A model generated the notes under the pieces. That model was not told the DNA's origin and did not search any database. It was given only the letters and a program-made list of their open reading frames with translations. A DNA stretch of 64,000 nt from Oharaeibacter diazotrophicus (GTDB lineage Bacteria > Pseudomonadota > Alphaproteobacteria > Rhizobiales > Pleomorphomonadaceae). The stretch spans positions 126,501 through 190,500 of the forward strand of contig NZ_SNXY01000010.1 in assembly GCF_004362745.1 (NCBI RefSeq). The letters are read 5' to 3'. Below are positions 32,558-41,823 of the stretch, piece by piece; position 1 is the first letter of the stretch; each line of letters starts with the position of its first letter. The translations under genes and the position numbers were made by a program.

Positions 32558-33628
32558 TCAGCCGCCGGCCTTGACCTTCTCGAACATCTTGGCGAGTTCG
32601 TCGGCCTGTTTCATCGGGCCGGTGAACACGGTGGTCTTCAGCGCCGCGTCCGGATCGGCCGGCAGCTGCAGGTTCTCGAGCGTCTCCTTCGGCACCTCGG
32701 CGAAGGCGGTGGCGGTGGAGGCGCCGTAGCCGTAGTCCTCGATCAGCTTCTTGCCGGACGAGGGATCGAGCCGGGCGTTGATGAAGTCGTAGGCGAGGTC
32801 GACGTTGGCGGAGTCCTTCAGCATCACGAAGCCGCAGGCCCAGGTCAGCATGCCCTCCTTCGGCTTCATGAACTCGACCGGCACGCCCTGCTTCTTCAGC
32901 GCCACCGCCGAGGCGTTCCAGGTCATCGCCGCGACGAGTTCGCCCGAGGCGAGCGACTGCTCGACCGAGGTCATGTCGGTGGTGTAGCTCGACAGCAGCG
33001 GGCGCTGCTCGCGCAGCTTGTCGGCGACCTTGTCCATCTCCGCCGCCGTCATGTCGAACGGGCTGACGCCGGAAAGGAGCGCGGCGACCACGGGCGTGTC
33101 GTGGACGGCGTCGATGGTCGCCATCCGGCCGGCGTAGGCCGGATTCCAGAGGAGGTTCCAGCTCGCCTCCGGCTTGTCGACGAGGTCGGTGCGGTAGAGG
33201 ATCGAGGTGTTGCCCCAGTCCCAGGGCACCATCCAGACCTTGCCCGGGCCGGCCTGGATGTCCGGCAGGTCGCGGAACACCGGGAAGATCTTCTCCCAGT
33301 TGGCGATCCGCGCGATCTCGATCGGCTGCAGCAGGCCTTCCTTGTTCCAGCGCGCGATCTTGTCGTAGCAGGGATGGGCGACGTCGGGCCGGAAACCGGC
33401 CTTGACCTTGGTGAAGGCGTCGTCGTCGTCGCCGAAGGTCGAGACCTCGACGCCGTCCGGATGGGCGGCGAGGAAGCCCTGGTGGAACTCGGGCAGCTCG
33501 TAGCCCGACCACGTGAAATAGGTCAGCTTGCCGGCGGCCTCGGCGGCCGCGGGCGCGAGCACCGCCACGGACACCAGCGCTGCGGCGAGGACGTGGGAAA
33601 GCGCGCTCCCCTTCTTCGTCTCGGTCAT
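32558..33628 (-). CDS. potD: Polyamine-binding periplasmic protein (PotD-like)
   Basis: A 356-residue periplasmic receptor of the extracellular solute-binding family 1/8. The signal peptide is MTETKKGSALSHVLAAALVSVAVLAPAAAEA. The mature start LTYFTWSGYELPEFHQGF is typical of PotD/PotF, as are PWDWGNTSILYRTD and MVPWDWG. It captures putrescine, spermidine or a related amine for the permeases encoded just upstream. ATG 33628 has GGAGAA upstream. Confidence 0.92.
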   Translation of the reverse strand: MTETKKGSALSHVLAAALVSVAVLAPAAAEAAGKLTYFTWSGYELPEFHQGFLAAHPDGVEVSTFGDDDDAFTKVKAGFRPDVAHPCYDKIARWNKEGLLQPIEIARIANWEKIFPVFRDLPDIQAGPGKVWMVPWDWGNTSILYRTDLVDKPEASWNLLWNPAYAGRMATIDAVHDTPVVAALLSGVSPFDMTAAEMDKVADKLREQRPLLSSYTTDMTSVEQSLASGELVAAMTWNASAVALKKQGVPVEFMKPKEGMLTWACGFVMLKDSANVDLAYDFINARLDPSSGKKLIEDYGYGASTATAFAEVPKETLENLQLPADPDAALKTTVFTGPMKQADELAKMFEKVKAGG

Positions 33629-33691
33629 GTCGTTCTCCTCTGGTCGCCCCGCCTCTTCGCCGGGCGGGGTCTCGTCGTCGGTTCGGTCGGG

Positions 33692-34492
33692 TCAGGCGGG
33701 CAGCCGCCGCAGTCCGCGGCGGCGCAGCATCTCCGCCGCGCCCGCGATCGCGATCGAGGCGCAGAGGATCGCGGTGCCGAGGGCCATCACCGTCGGCAGC
33801 GATTTCGGGAAGCGCAGCTGGCTCCAGACGTAGAGCGGCAGCGTCGGTTCGGTTCCGGCGAGGAAGAAGGCGACGATGAACTCGTCGAAGCTGGTGAGGA
33901 ACGCCAGCATGAAGGCCGAGGCCGCCGCCGGCGCCGCCAGCGGCAGCATCACCCGGCGGAACACCACGGCCTCGCCGGCGCCGAGGTCGCGCGCCGCCTC
34001 CGGGATCGAGCGCGGTACGGCGGCGAAGGCGCCGCGCATCACGATCACCGTGGTCGGCAGCGCCACCAGCACGTGGCCGAGCACGATCGCGATCCGGGAC
34101 GGGCCGAGGCCGGCGAGGTTGACGACGATCAGCAGCGCGATGCCGACGATCACGCCGGGGATCAGGATCGGCAGCCGGGCGAGGCCGGCGACCAGCCAGG
34201 AAAAACGGGTGGCGAAGGCGAGTTCGGCATAGGCGACGGTGACGCCGCAGCCCGTCGCCACCGTCGCGGCGGCAAGGCCGACGACGAGGCTGTTGAGGAG
34301 CGCACCGCGCAGGGTGTCGTTGCCGGCGAGGCCGGCGTACCAGGCGAGGGTGAAGCCCTTGAGCGGAAAGGCCGCCTGGATCGAGTCGTTGAACGAGAAC
34401 AGCGGGATCAGCGCGACCGGCAGGTAGAGGAACACGAGGTAGCCGGCGACGTAGCCGGAGAGCCAGCGCGGGGCGGGGGCGGCGGTGCTCAC
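33692..34492 (-). CDS. potC: Polyamine ABC transporter permease (PotC-like)
   Basis: A 266-residue permease with six predicted helices. The EAA loop for ATPase contact is seen in IPEAARDLGAGEAVVFRRVMLPLAAPA (near residues 165-190). The GTG start at 34492 overlaps the PotB stop by four bases, a typical coupling of permease pairs. It ends in a short Arg-rich tail (RRRGLRRLPA). Confidence 0.92.
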   Translation of the reverse strand: MSTAAPAPRWLSGYVAGYLVFLYLPVALIPLFSFNDSIQAAFPLKGFTLAWYAGLAGNDTLRGALLNSLVVGLAAATVATGCGVTVAYAELAFATRFSWLVAGLARLPILIPGVIVGIALLIVVNLAGLGPSRIAIVLGHVLVALPTTVIVMRGAFAAVPRSIPEAARDLGAGEAVVFRRVMLPLAAPAAASAFMLAFLTSFDEFIVAFFLAGTEPTLPLYVWSQLRFPKSLPTVMALGTAILCASIAIAGAAEMLRRRGLRRLPA

Positions 34493-35370
34493 GTGCGGCT
34501 CCCGAAACGGCGGTCGCCGAGGCGGACCAGCAGGATCGCGGCGAGGATCACCGCCATCACCACCACCGCCAGCGCCGCCCCGAACGGCCAGTCCTGCGCC
34601 TTGCCGAACTGGGCCTGGATCAGCGTGCCGATCATCGTGCTCGACGGGCCGCCGACGAGGGCCGGGGTGACGTAGTCGCCGACCGTCGGCACGAACACCA
34701 CCACGGCGGCGGCGAGCACGCCCGGCATCGAGTTCGGCAGGATCACCCGCCGGAAGGTGGTGAAGGGCCGGGCGCCGAGGTCGGCGGCCGCCTCGGTCAG
34801 CGAGCGCGGGATGGTGTCGAGCGAGACCAGGATCGGCAGGATGGCGAAGGGCGCGTAGGCGTGCGCCAGCGTCAGCACCACGGCGGCGGGGGTGTTGAGG
34901 AGAGCCGTCGACGGGGTGTCCCAGAGGCCCGTGGCGGTGAAGGCCGAGTTCAGCACGCCGTTGTAGGCGAGCACGATCTTCCAGGCGAACACGCGCAGGA
35001 GATAGCTGGTCCAGAACGGCAGCGTCACCAGGAACAGCACCAGCGCCCGCCGCCGCCCGGCGTGGAACGACAGCCAGTAGGCGACCGGGTAGGCGGTGGC
35101 GACCGTCGCCAGCGTGACGAGGCCCGCGATCGTCAGCGAGCGGGCGATCACCATGGCGTAGAGCGGGTCGGTGCCGACGGTGGCGAAGTTGTCGAGCGTG
35201 AAGCCGGCGCCGAACAGCGAGCCGTCGTTGACACGGAAGGAGAGGCCGACCAGGAGCGCCAGCGCGAACAGGATCAGCACCAGCGTCACCACGGCGCCGG
35301 GCGCGCTCGCGGCGAGGCGGAACGCCCGCTCGCCGCCGTCTCCGCCCTGGATCCCCGCCCCGCCGGCCAT
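34489..35370 (-). CDS. potB: Polyamine ABC transporter permease (PotB-like)
   Basis: A 293-residue permease with six predicted helices, the EAA loop being SLTEAAADLGARPFTTFRRVILPNSMPG (near residues 190-215). It pairs with the PotC-like protein. ATG 35370 starts the transporter half of the operon. An AT-rich gap with a TTTCA-N6-TGAAA repeat separates it from the oxidase gene upstream. Confidence 0.92.
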   Translation of the reverse strand: MAGGAGIQGGDGGERAFRLAASAPGAVVTLVLILFALALLVGLSFRVNDGSLFGAGFTLDNFATVGTDPLYAMVIARSLTIAGLVTLATVATAYPVAYWLSFHAGRRRALVLFLVTLPFWTSYLLRVFAWKIVLAYNGVLNSAFTATGLWDTPSTALLNTPAAVVLTLAHAYAPFAILPILVSLDTIPRSLTEAAADLGARPFTTFRRVILPNSMPGVLAAAVVVFVPTVGDYVTPALVGGPSSTMIGTLIQAQFGKAQDWPFGAALAVVVMAVILAAILLVRLGDRRFGSRT

Positions 35371-35403
35371 CGCGCCCTCGCTCTGTGAAGTGAAGATAGT
35401 ATT

Positions 35404-35419
35404 TTTCAGTTCTGTGAAA
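35404..35419. promoter_or_regulatory. Inverted repeat before potB
   Basis: TTTCA-N6-TGAAA in a clearly AT-rich 65-base gap between the PuuB-like gene and potB. Possible operator for the PuuR-like regulator and a second promoter inside the operon. Confidence 0.4.
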
Positions 35420-35436
35420 TCGTCAAGCCACTCTTC

Positions 35437-36729
35437 TCATCGTTCCAGGGCGTCGAGCAGGCGGTAGCTGGTGATGGCGGCGGCGACGCCGATCTGACGC
35501 AGGCCGTGCAACGGGATCGGCCGGATCGGCGAGACCGGGAAGGGCAGGGCGTCGACCGCGTCGGCGGCGAGCGCCGGGCCGAGGGCGAGGCCCATGGCGG
35601 TCATCAGCCCGACGCCGCGGCCCTGGCAGCCGACGAAGGCGAAGAGGCCGGGCTCCGGCCGGTGCAGGTGCGGCAGGTGGTCGGTGGTCACGGCGACCCG
35701 GCCGAACCAGCGCGCGTCGATCGGCGTGCCGGCGAGCGCCGGATAGAGCCGCGTCAGCGCCCGCTCGAGATGCGCCCAGTCGGCGGGCGAACGCGGCAGG
35801 CCCATCCGCCCGCGGCCGCCGAGCACGATCCGGCCGCCCGGGCCGCGGCGGTGGTAGACCAGGATCCGCCGCGAGTCCGACACCGCCTGCCCGCCTGGAA
35901 GTACGCCGGCTAAGAGCCGCTCCGGCAGCGGCGCGGTGGCGATCTGGAACGAGTGCAGCGGCACCAGTGTCCGCGCGAGACCGGGGATCAGGCCGTCGGT
36001 CGCCGCGTTGGTGGCGACGACGACGCGCGGCGCCCGGATCTCGGCGCCGCCGGCGGTCACGACCCAGCCGCCGCCCTCGCGCCGGAGCCCGGTCGCGGGC
36101 GCACCGGCGGCGATCGCGACCCCGGCCGCGGCGGCGATCCGCGCCAGTTCCTGGACGTAGGCGAGCGGGTCGATCGTGCCGGCGCGGCGGTCGATCCAGC
36201 CGCCGACGTAGCCGCGGGCGCCGGTGAAGGCGGCGATGCCGGCGGCGTCGAGCGTCTCGGCGGGGGCGCCGAGCGCCTGCCAGGCCCGGGCGCGGGCGTG
36301 GCCGGCGGCGAGCGCCGTCTCGCTCACCGCCGCCTGGATCCAGCCGTTGCGCGCGTGGGGGACGGCGAGGCCCTCGGCGGCGATCAGGTCGAAGACCCGG
36401 TCGGCCGTCGTCGCGGCGAAGTCGACGAGCGCCCGGCCGCGGACCTCGCCGAAGCGGGCGACGAGCTCGGCGGGGTCGTATTTCAGGCCGGGGATGACCT
36501 GCCCGCCGTTCAGCGCCGAGGCGCCGCGGCCGATCGCGTCGGCCTCGACGAGGCGGACGGCGAGGCCGCTGCGCGCCGCCGACAGCGCGGTGGCGAGCCC
36601 GAGGATGCCGCCGCCGACCACCACGAGGTCGGCTCGCTCGGCGGCGCCGAGCGGAAGGGTCGGGATCGACGGCGCGGCCGTGCCCGGCCAGATCGGGGTT
36701 CGGAACGCGCGGCTCGGATCGGTCACCAT
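35437..36729 (-). CDS. FAD-dependent amine oxidase (PuuB-like)
   Basis: A 430-residue DAO-family flavoenzyme. The FAD-binding motif is VVVGGGILGLATALSAARSG (near residues 36-55) and the C-terminal FAD contact is in FAFVGCQGRGVGLMTAMG. The family includes gamma-glutamylputrescine oxidase PuuB, which yields gamma-glutamyl-aminobutyraldehyde, ammonia and peroxide. As first gene of the run ending in an aldehyde dehydrogenase it fits that pathway, although the ligase PuuA and hydrolase PuuD are not in the window. Oxidation of another secondary amine is possible. Confidence 0.88.
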   Translation of the reverse strand: MVTDPSRAFRTPIWPGTAAPSIPTLPLGAAERADLVVVGGGILGLATALSAARSGLAVRLVEADAIGRGASALNGGQVIPGLKYDPAELVARFGEVRGRALVDFAATTADRVFDLIAAEGLAVPHARNGWIQAAVSETALAAGHARARAWQALGAPAETLDAAGIAAFTGARGYVGGWIDRRAGTIDPLAYVQELARIAAAAGVAIAAGAPATGLRREGGGWVVTAGGAEIRAPRVVVATNAATDGLIPGLARTLVPLHSFQIATAPLPERLLAGVLPGGQAVSDSRRILVYHRRGPGGRIVLGGRGRMGLPRSPADWAHLERALTRLYPALAGTPIDARWFGRVAVTTDHLPHLHRPEPGLFAFVGCQGRGVGLMTAMGLALGPALAADAVDALPFPVSPIRPIPLHGLRQIGVAAAITSYRLLDALER

Positions 36730-36736
36730 GGACCTC

Positions 36737-36772
36737 GTGCGAAGGTGAAGGGGATGGCCCGCACCTTCGCAC
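36737..36772 (-). promoter_or_regulatory. Perfect 11-bp inverted repeat before PuuB-like gene
   Basis: Arms 36737-36747 and 36762-36772 (GTGCGAAGGTG and its complement) with a 14-base loop. It is 8 bases before the PuuB-like start and 24 bases after the DUF3141 stop, so it is either an operator or a terminator without a T-run. A second repeat ATGAAA/TTTCAT (36775-36799) overlaps the end of the DUF3141 gene. Confidence 0.45.
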
Positions 36773-36795
36773 GCATGAAATCCGAAATCAAATTT

Positions 36796-39132
36796 TCATG
36801 ACGCCTCGGCGCTCGGCACCGGATGAACCACGCGCAGGCGGGCGTCCGGTTCGGCGAGCGCGCCGCGGATCGCCGCCATCGCCGCCACCGTGTGCGGCTC
36901 CATCTCGGCCGCGGGGCCGACCACGTGGTCGAGGATCTCGAGGGCGCGCCGGCGCTGCTCGGGCGTCGTCAGGAGCCGCGGCAGCGCCGCGATCGCGGCG
37001 TCGCGCTCGAATTCGACGATCACGGTCTGGCGGTGGATGATCGTCGCCCGCTCGGCCGCGGGGATGTCGCGGAACGGCGGCCACGTCGTCATCACCTCCG
37101 ACGAGCGCTCGAGCCGGTCGCGCCGCACCGAGCCGCGGGCGTTGGCGAGCACGATCATCATCCGGATCACCGCCTCCGGCAGGCCGCCGGCGCCGACGCC
37201 CTTCAGGATCTCGCGCACCTCCGGCAGCCGGTAGAGCTCGGCGGCGTCCGCCGCCGGCCGGCGCACCGCGGCGCCGCGGCCAAGGAACTGCGCCAGCGGC
37301 GACATCCAGATCGACAGGAAGGCGATCTCGTACCACGCGTCGCGCATGTCGCGGGCGAAGTCGATCGCCTGCTCGAAGGCCTCGGCGGCGAGCGCCTCGG
37401 CGCGCCGGAACGGGTGCTCGGCGGCGAGCGGACGACGATTGGTGCGGATCCTCACGGCCGACGCCGCGATCGGCGCGGCGAGCGGATTGGCCTGCGCCGG
37501 CAGCCGGCGCGACAGCCGCGCCGGGTGCAGCGCCCGGAGCACGGCGGCCGACTGCGGGCTCGACAGCGCGTGCACCAGCGGCCGGGCGGTGATCTCGTAG
37601 GCCTCGGCGGCGATCCGGCTGACGCGGTCGACCGCGGCGAAGCCGACCTCCTCGCGCCGGTGGTCGCCGTCGAAGGCGCGGATGTCGTCCATGGTGCGCT
37701 CGCGGAAGCTGACGACGAAGCGGGCGTCGAGCCCTTCACCGGTGCTGTCCTCGATCACCATCTCGTAGAGCCCGGGGGCGAGCGCCTCGATCGTCTTCAT
37801 CGTCGAGGTCATCTCGGCGTGCTCGCGCCGGGCGATCGACGACGACACGAAGATGCCGAGATGGCCGACGGTGTCGTGCACCATGTAGACGATGCGCTGG
37901 CCGCGGATCTTGATCTCGTGCTCGTCGGCATAGGCGTCGGCGATCCAGTTCAGCGCCTGCTGCGGCGGCGTGATGTTGTCGCCGCGGCTGGCGAACACCA
38001 CGATCGGCGCGCGGATCGCCGCGAGGTCGATCGGCCGTCCGCCGGCGAGCCGGGCCTCGCCGCGCGCCAGCCGGTTGCCGACGAACAGCTGCTCGACGAT
38101 CCAGTGGATCTCCGCCTCGTTCATGAAGTGGTAGCCGCCCCACCAGCGCTCGAACTCCAGGAAGCGCTCGCGGCCGCGGTCGACGTCGGCGAAGAGGTCG
38201 TGGTACTTGCCGAAATAGTTGCGCGCCGGGTTGAGCAGCTCGAAGTTCGAGACGAGGTTGGCGCCGTCGAACTCGCCGGCGCCGAGGTCGGACAGCACGA
38301 GCGCCGGCAGGACGCCGCCGAGCAGGCCGCCGTTGTAGCGCATCGGGTTCTCGCCGATCCGCCCGGACCACGTCGCCACCGGCGCGCCGTTGACGATCAC
38401 CGGCCCGGTCGAGCCGGGATGGGTCGCGGCGACCAGGAGCGCCGCCCAGCCGCCCTGGCAGTTGCCGACCAGCACCGGTCGCGGCGCATCCGGGTGGCGC
38501 TCGGCGACGACGCGCAGGAACTCGCCCTCGGCGTAGGTGACGTCGGCCAGCGTCTGCTTCGGTTCCGGATGCGGGCGGAACGCGACGAAATACACCGGGT
38601 GGCCGTCGCGCAGCGCCACGCCGACCTGGCTGTCCGGCTTGAAGCCGCCGATGCCGGCGCCGTGGCCGGCGCGCGGGTCGATGATGACGTAGGGCCGCTT
38701 CCACGGCTGCACCGTGACGCCCGCCGGCGGCACGATGGCGAGCAGCATGTAGTTGACGGGGACGCGCAGGTCCCGGCCGTCGACCACCACCTCGTAGTCG
38801 TAGATCAGCACCGGCGGCGTGCCGGCCGCCTCGTGGGCGAGGTCGTTCTCGCCGCGCTCGCGCAGGATGTCGGCGGTGAGGATCGCCCGTTCGGCGGCGT
38901 CGTGGAGGTAATTGGCGGCGAGCGCCGGCACGTCGCCGGCCGAGAGCCGGGCGGTCATCTCGTCGGCGAGCGCGTGCGCCCGGCCGTACCACGCCCGCGC
39001 CCGTTCGGCGTGGGTCCGGCCGATCCGCTCGAACTGCCGGCTGACGGATTCGTGCAGGAGGTCGGCCTGTTCGGCGACGGCGGCGATGCCGAAGGCGGCT
39101 TCCGGCGGCAGGGAGAGGCGGCGGGCGTCCAT
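36796..39132 (-). CDS. DUF3141 protein (PHA-synthase-like hydrolase)
   Basis: A 778-residue protein. Residues about 130-430 form an alpha/beta-hydrolase core related to polyhydroxyalkanoate synthase, with the nucleophile elbow GNCQGGWAAL where the central residue is Cys, as in PhaC (GxCxG). An N-terminal helical region and a long C-terminal helical region (450-778) surround it. ATG 39132 begins MDARRLSLPPEAAFGIAAVAEQADLLHESVSRQFERI, like PhaC N-termini. In several Rhizobiales this family lies with ackA, pta and fabI-like genes. Whether it makes polyester or cleaves acyl-CoA is not known. It is the last gene of the cluster, 42 bases after ackA. Confidence 0.88.
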   Translation of the reverse strand: MDARRLSLPPEAAFGIAAVAEQADLLHESVSRQFERIGRTHAERARAWYGRAHALADEMTARLSAGDVPALAANYLHDAAERAILTADILRERGENDLAHEAAGTPPVLIYDYEVVVDGRDLRVPVNYMLLAIVPPAGVTVQPWKRPYVIIDPRAGHGAGIGGFKPDSQVGVALRDGHPVYFVAFRPHPEPKQTLADVTYAEGEFLRVVAERHPDAPRPVLVGNCQGGWAALLVAATHPGSTGPVIVNGAPVATWSGRIGENPMRYNGGLLGGVLPALVLSDLGAGEFDGANLVSNFELLNPARNYFGKYHDLFADVDRGRERFLEFERWWGGYHFMNEAEIHWIVEQLFVGNRLARGEARLAGGRPIDLAAIRAPIVVFASRGDNITPPQQALNWIADAYADEHEIKIRGQRIVYMVHDTVGHLGIFVSSSIARREHAEMTSTMKTIEALAPGLYEMVIEDSTGEGLDARFVVSFRERTMDDIRAFDGDHRREEVGFAAVDRVSRIAAEAYEITARPLVHALSSPQSAAVLRALHPARLSRRLPAQANPLAAPIAASAVRIRTNRRPLAAEHPFRRAEALAAEAFEQAIDFARDMRDAWYEIAFLSIWMSPLAQFLGRGAAVRRPAADAAELYRLPEVREILKGVGAGGLPEAVIRMMIVLANARGSVRRDRLERSSEVMTTWPPFRDIPAAERATIIHRQTVIVEFERDAAIAALPRLLTTPEQRRRALEILDHVVGPAAEMEPHTVAAMAAIRGALAEPDARLRVVHPVPSAEAS

Positions 39133-39173
39133 GGTGGCTGTCCTGTCCTGGTTCTCGGGCCGGCCGCAACGGT

Positions 39174-40367
39174 TCAGGCGGCGGCGGTGCGGCCCGTTCG
39201 CGCGGCGCCGAGCGCCGCGAGCGTGTGCTCGGCGATCATGGTCTCCTCGTCCGTGGGCAGGACCATGACGGCGACGCGGCCGTCGGCCCGGCTGACGGTG
39301 AAGTGACCGGCCGTGTTCGCCTCGGCATCGAGCGTGAGCCCGAGGAACTCCAGGCCCTCGACCACGGCGGCGCGGATCGGGGCGGCGTGCTCGCCGATGC
39401 CGCCGGTGAACACCAGCGCGTCGAGCCCGCCGAGCACGGCGGCGAGGCCGCCGAGTTCCTGGCGGATGCGGGCGACGAAGAGCTCGATCGCCTGCCGCGC
39501 CTCGGGCCGGTCGGAGGCGAGCAGCGTGCGCATGTCGCCGGAGAGGTCGGAGACGCCCCTGAGGCCGGAGCGGTTGTAGAGGAGATCGGTCACCGCCGCG
39601 GCGTCGAGGCCCTTGGCGGTCATCAGGTGCAGCACCACGCCGGCGTCGAGCCGGCCGCAGCGCGTGCCCATCGGCAGGCCGTCGAGGGCGGTGAAGCCCA
39701 TGGTCGAGCCCATCGGCCGCCCGCCGAGGAGCGCGCACATCGAGGCGCCGTAGCCGAGGTGGGCGATCACCACGCGTCCGGCGAGGCGCTCCGGCGCCAG
39801 CCGGCGGGCGACGTATTCGTAGGAGAGGCCGTGGAAGCCGTAGCGCCGCACGCCCTCGTCGAACAGCGCGCGCGGCAGGGCGAAGGCCTCGGCGGCGTAG
39901 GGTTGGCCGCGGTGGAAGGCGGTGTCGAAGCAGCCGACTTGCGGCGCGCGCGGGAAGGCGGCGCGGGCGGCGCGCACGCCGGCGAGGTTGTGCGGCTGGT
40001 GCAGGGGGGCGAGCGGCACCAGCGCGTCGAGCGCCGCGAGCACGCCGTCGTCGAGCGCCACCGGTTTGTCGAAGGCGACGCCGCCGTGGACGATGCGGTG
40101 GCCGACCGCGACGATCTTCTCGGCCGGGAACATGGTGTCGACCCAGCCGAGGATCACCGCCAGCGCCGCGGCGTGGCCGATCGCGCCCTCGCCGAGCGCC
40201 ACCGTGGCGTCCGCCGCCGCGCCGGTGCGCCGGGCGCGGAACCGCGGCGCCGTCGACAGCGCCTCGACCTGCCCCCGCGCCACCGCCGGCCGTCCCGAGA
40301 CGGTCGGGAACAGGGCGAACTTCACCGACGACGAGCCGGCGTTGAGAGTGAGGACGAGGTCGGTCAC
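39174..40367 (-). CDS. ackA: Acetate/butyrate kinase
   Basis: A 397-residue acetokinase-family enzyme forming ATP from acyl phosphate. It has the N-terminal LTLNAGSSSVKFALF phosphate motif, VGHRIVHGG, FDTAFHRGQP, RRYGFHGLSYEYV and the FTGGIGEHA motif, all intact. GTG 40367 overlaps the preceding gene by four bases (GTGA), so translation is coupled. Together with the MaoC-Pta protein it should interconvert acyl-CoA and free acid with ATP yield; the chain length (acetyl, propionyl, butyryl) is not fixed by sequence. Confidence 0.95.
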   Translation of the reverse strand: MTDLVLTLNAGSSSVKFALFPTVSGRPAVARGQVEALSTAPRFRARRTGAAADATVALGEGAIGHAAALAVILGWVDTMFPAEKIVAVGHRIVHGGVAFDKPVALDDGVLAALDALVPLAPLHQPHNLAGVRAARAAFPRAPQVGCFDTAFHRGQPYAAEAFALPRALFDEGVRRYGFHGLSYEYVARRLAPERLAGRVVIAHLGYGASMCALLGGRPMGSTMGFTALDGLPMGTRCGRLDAGVVLHLMTAKGLDAAAVTDLLYNRSGLRGVSDLSGDMRTLLASDRPEARQAIELFVARIRQELGGLAAVLGGLDALVFTGGIGEHAAPIRAAVVEGLEFLGLTLDAEANTAGHFTVSRADGRVAVMVLPTDEETMIAEHTLAALGAARTGRTAAA

Positions 40368-41809
40368 GACGCCGCCTCCCGGGCGTGGACGAGCGCCGGC
40401 ACCGGCGCGGGCACCTCGGCGGCACCGAGCGCGCGGCCGGTGCGGCGGAAGTGGTCGTGGAGCTGGGCGAGCACGCAGGAGGCGAGGCGCGCCCGCTCGT
40501 CGTCGGCTCGGCTGGTCAGGATCACCGGCACCCTCGCGCCGACCACCAGACCGGCGGCGCGGGCGCCGGCGACGAAGGTGAGTTCCTTCGCCAGCATGTT
40601 GCCGGCCTCGAGGTTCGGCACGATCAGCACCTCGGCGCGGCCGGCCACCATCGAGGAGATGCCCTTGGTGCGCGCGGCCTCGACGTCGATCGCGTTGTCC
40701 ATGGCGAGCGGACCGTCGACGACGCCGCCGCGGATCTGGCCGCGCTCGGCCATCTTCGACAGCGCCGCCGCGTCCACCGTCGAGGGCATCGCCGGGTTGA
40801 CGGTCTCGACCGCGGCGAGCACGCCGACCCGCGGCCGTTCGACGCCGCAGGCGATGGCGAGGTCGATGGCGTTCTGGGTGATGTCGACCTTGGCGGCGAG
40901 GTCCGGGGCGATGTTGAGCGCTGCGTCGGAGATGAACAGCGGGTGGTCGAGCGAGGGCACGCCCATGACGAAGACGTGGCTGAGCCGGCGCGGCCCGCGC
41001 AGGCCGGCCTCCTTGCGGATCACCTCGGCGAGCAGCACGTCGGAATGGACGTTGCCCTTCATGATCGCCGCCGCCTCGCCGCGCCCGGCCATGGTCGCGG
41101 CGACGTGGGCGGCCTCGTGCGGATCGGGAACGTCGACGAGGCGGAAGGCCGAGAGGTCGGCGCCGAGCTCCTCGCCGGTCCGGCGGATCGCTTCGGCGTC
41201 GCCGATCAGCACCGGCGCGATCAGGCCCTCGCCGGCGGCGAGCAGCACGCCGCCGAGCGAATGCCGGTCGTCGGGCGCGACCACGGCGGTGACCAGCGGC
41301 GGCCGGCTACGGGCGAGGGCCGTCAGGCGGGCGAACGGGTCGCGGTGGGCGAGGAACAGGCGCGGCAGGTCCGGCACCGGCGCGGCCATCGCCTCGGCCG
41401 GGGCGTCGACCTCGGCGAGGCCCTCGCAGACCGTGGCGCCGGTGGCGTCGACCACCAGCGTCTCGAACACCGCCCGCGGGCTCGCCCGCTTGCCGATGCA
41501 GGTGACGATCACCCGGAGCCGCTCGCCGATCTCGACCCGGCGCTGGAAGCGCAGCCACTGCGAACGGTAGAGGGTGCCGGGGCCCGGCATGGTGTTGCCG
41601 AGCACCGACGAGATCAGCGAGCCCACCCACATCGACGGTGCGGTCGGCGCCGGTCCGGCGTCGTCCTCGGCCGGCACGACGAGCGGGTTGAGGTTGCCGG
41701 AGACGTGCGCGAACAGGAGCAGGTCCTGCGGCGTGCAGGTGCGCCAGGCGGCGCCCCAGGAGCCGACCGCAAGGTCGTCGAACGGCGTGTTGGCGTTGAT
41801 CTGCTGCAT
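40364..41809 (-). CDS. Bifunctional MaoC-like hydratase/phosphate acyltransferase
   Basis: A 481-residue fusion. Residues about 1-160 are a MaoC-like hot-dog domain (TPQDLLLFAHVSGNLNPLVV), the type that hydrates enoyl-CoA. Residues about 185-475 are a phosphate acetyl/butyryltransferase (DRHSLGGVLLAAGEGLIAPVLIGD, AAIMKGNVHSDVLLAEV, AGRAEVLIVPNLEAGNMLAKEL). ATG 41809 (MQQINANTPFDD) gives the domain start. It links 2-enoyl-CoA hydration or binding to acyl phosphate formation, feeding ackA. The upstream gene is a FabI-like reductase, so the cluster could shuttle short acyl chains between CoA, ACP and phosphate. Confidence 0.93.
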   Translation of the reverse strand: MQQINANTPFDDLAVGSWGAAWRTCTPQDLLLFAHVSGNLNPLVVPAEDDAGPAPTAPSMWVGSLISSVLGNTMPGPGTLYRSQWLRFQRRVEIGERLRVIVTCIGKRASPRAVFETLVVDATGATVCEGLAEVDAPAEAMAAPVPDLPRLFLAHRDPFARLTALARSRPPLVTAVVAPDDRHSLGGVLLAAGEGLIAPVLIGDAEAIRRTGEELGADLSAFRLVDVPDPHEAAHVAATMAGRGEAAAIMKGNVHSDVLLAEVIRKEAGLRGPRRLSHVFVMGVPSLDHPLFISDAALNIAPDLAAKVDITQNAIDLAIACGVERPRVGVLAAVETVNPAMPSTVDAAALSKMAERGQIRGGVVDGPLAMDNAIDVEAARTKGISSMVAGRAEVLIVPNLEAGNMLAKELTFVAGARAAGLVVGARVPVILTSRADDERARLASCVLAQLHDHFRRTGRALGAAEVPAPVPALVHAREAAS

Positions 41810-41823
41810 GGGGCGGCCCCGTT

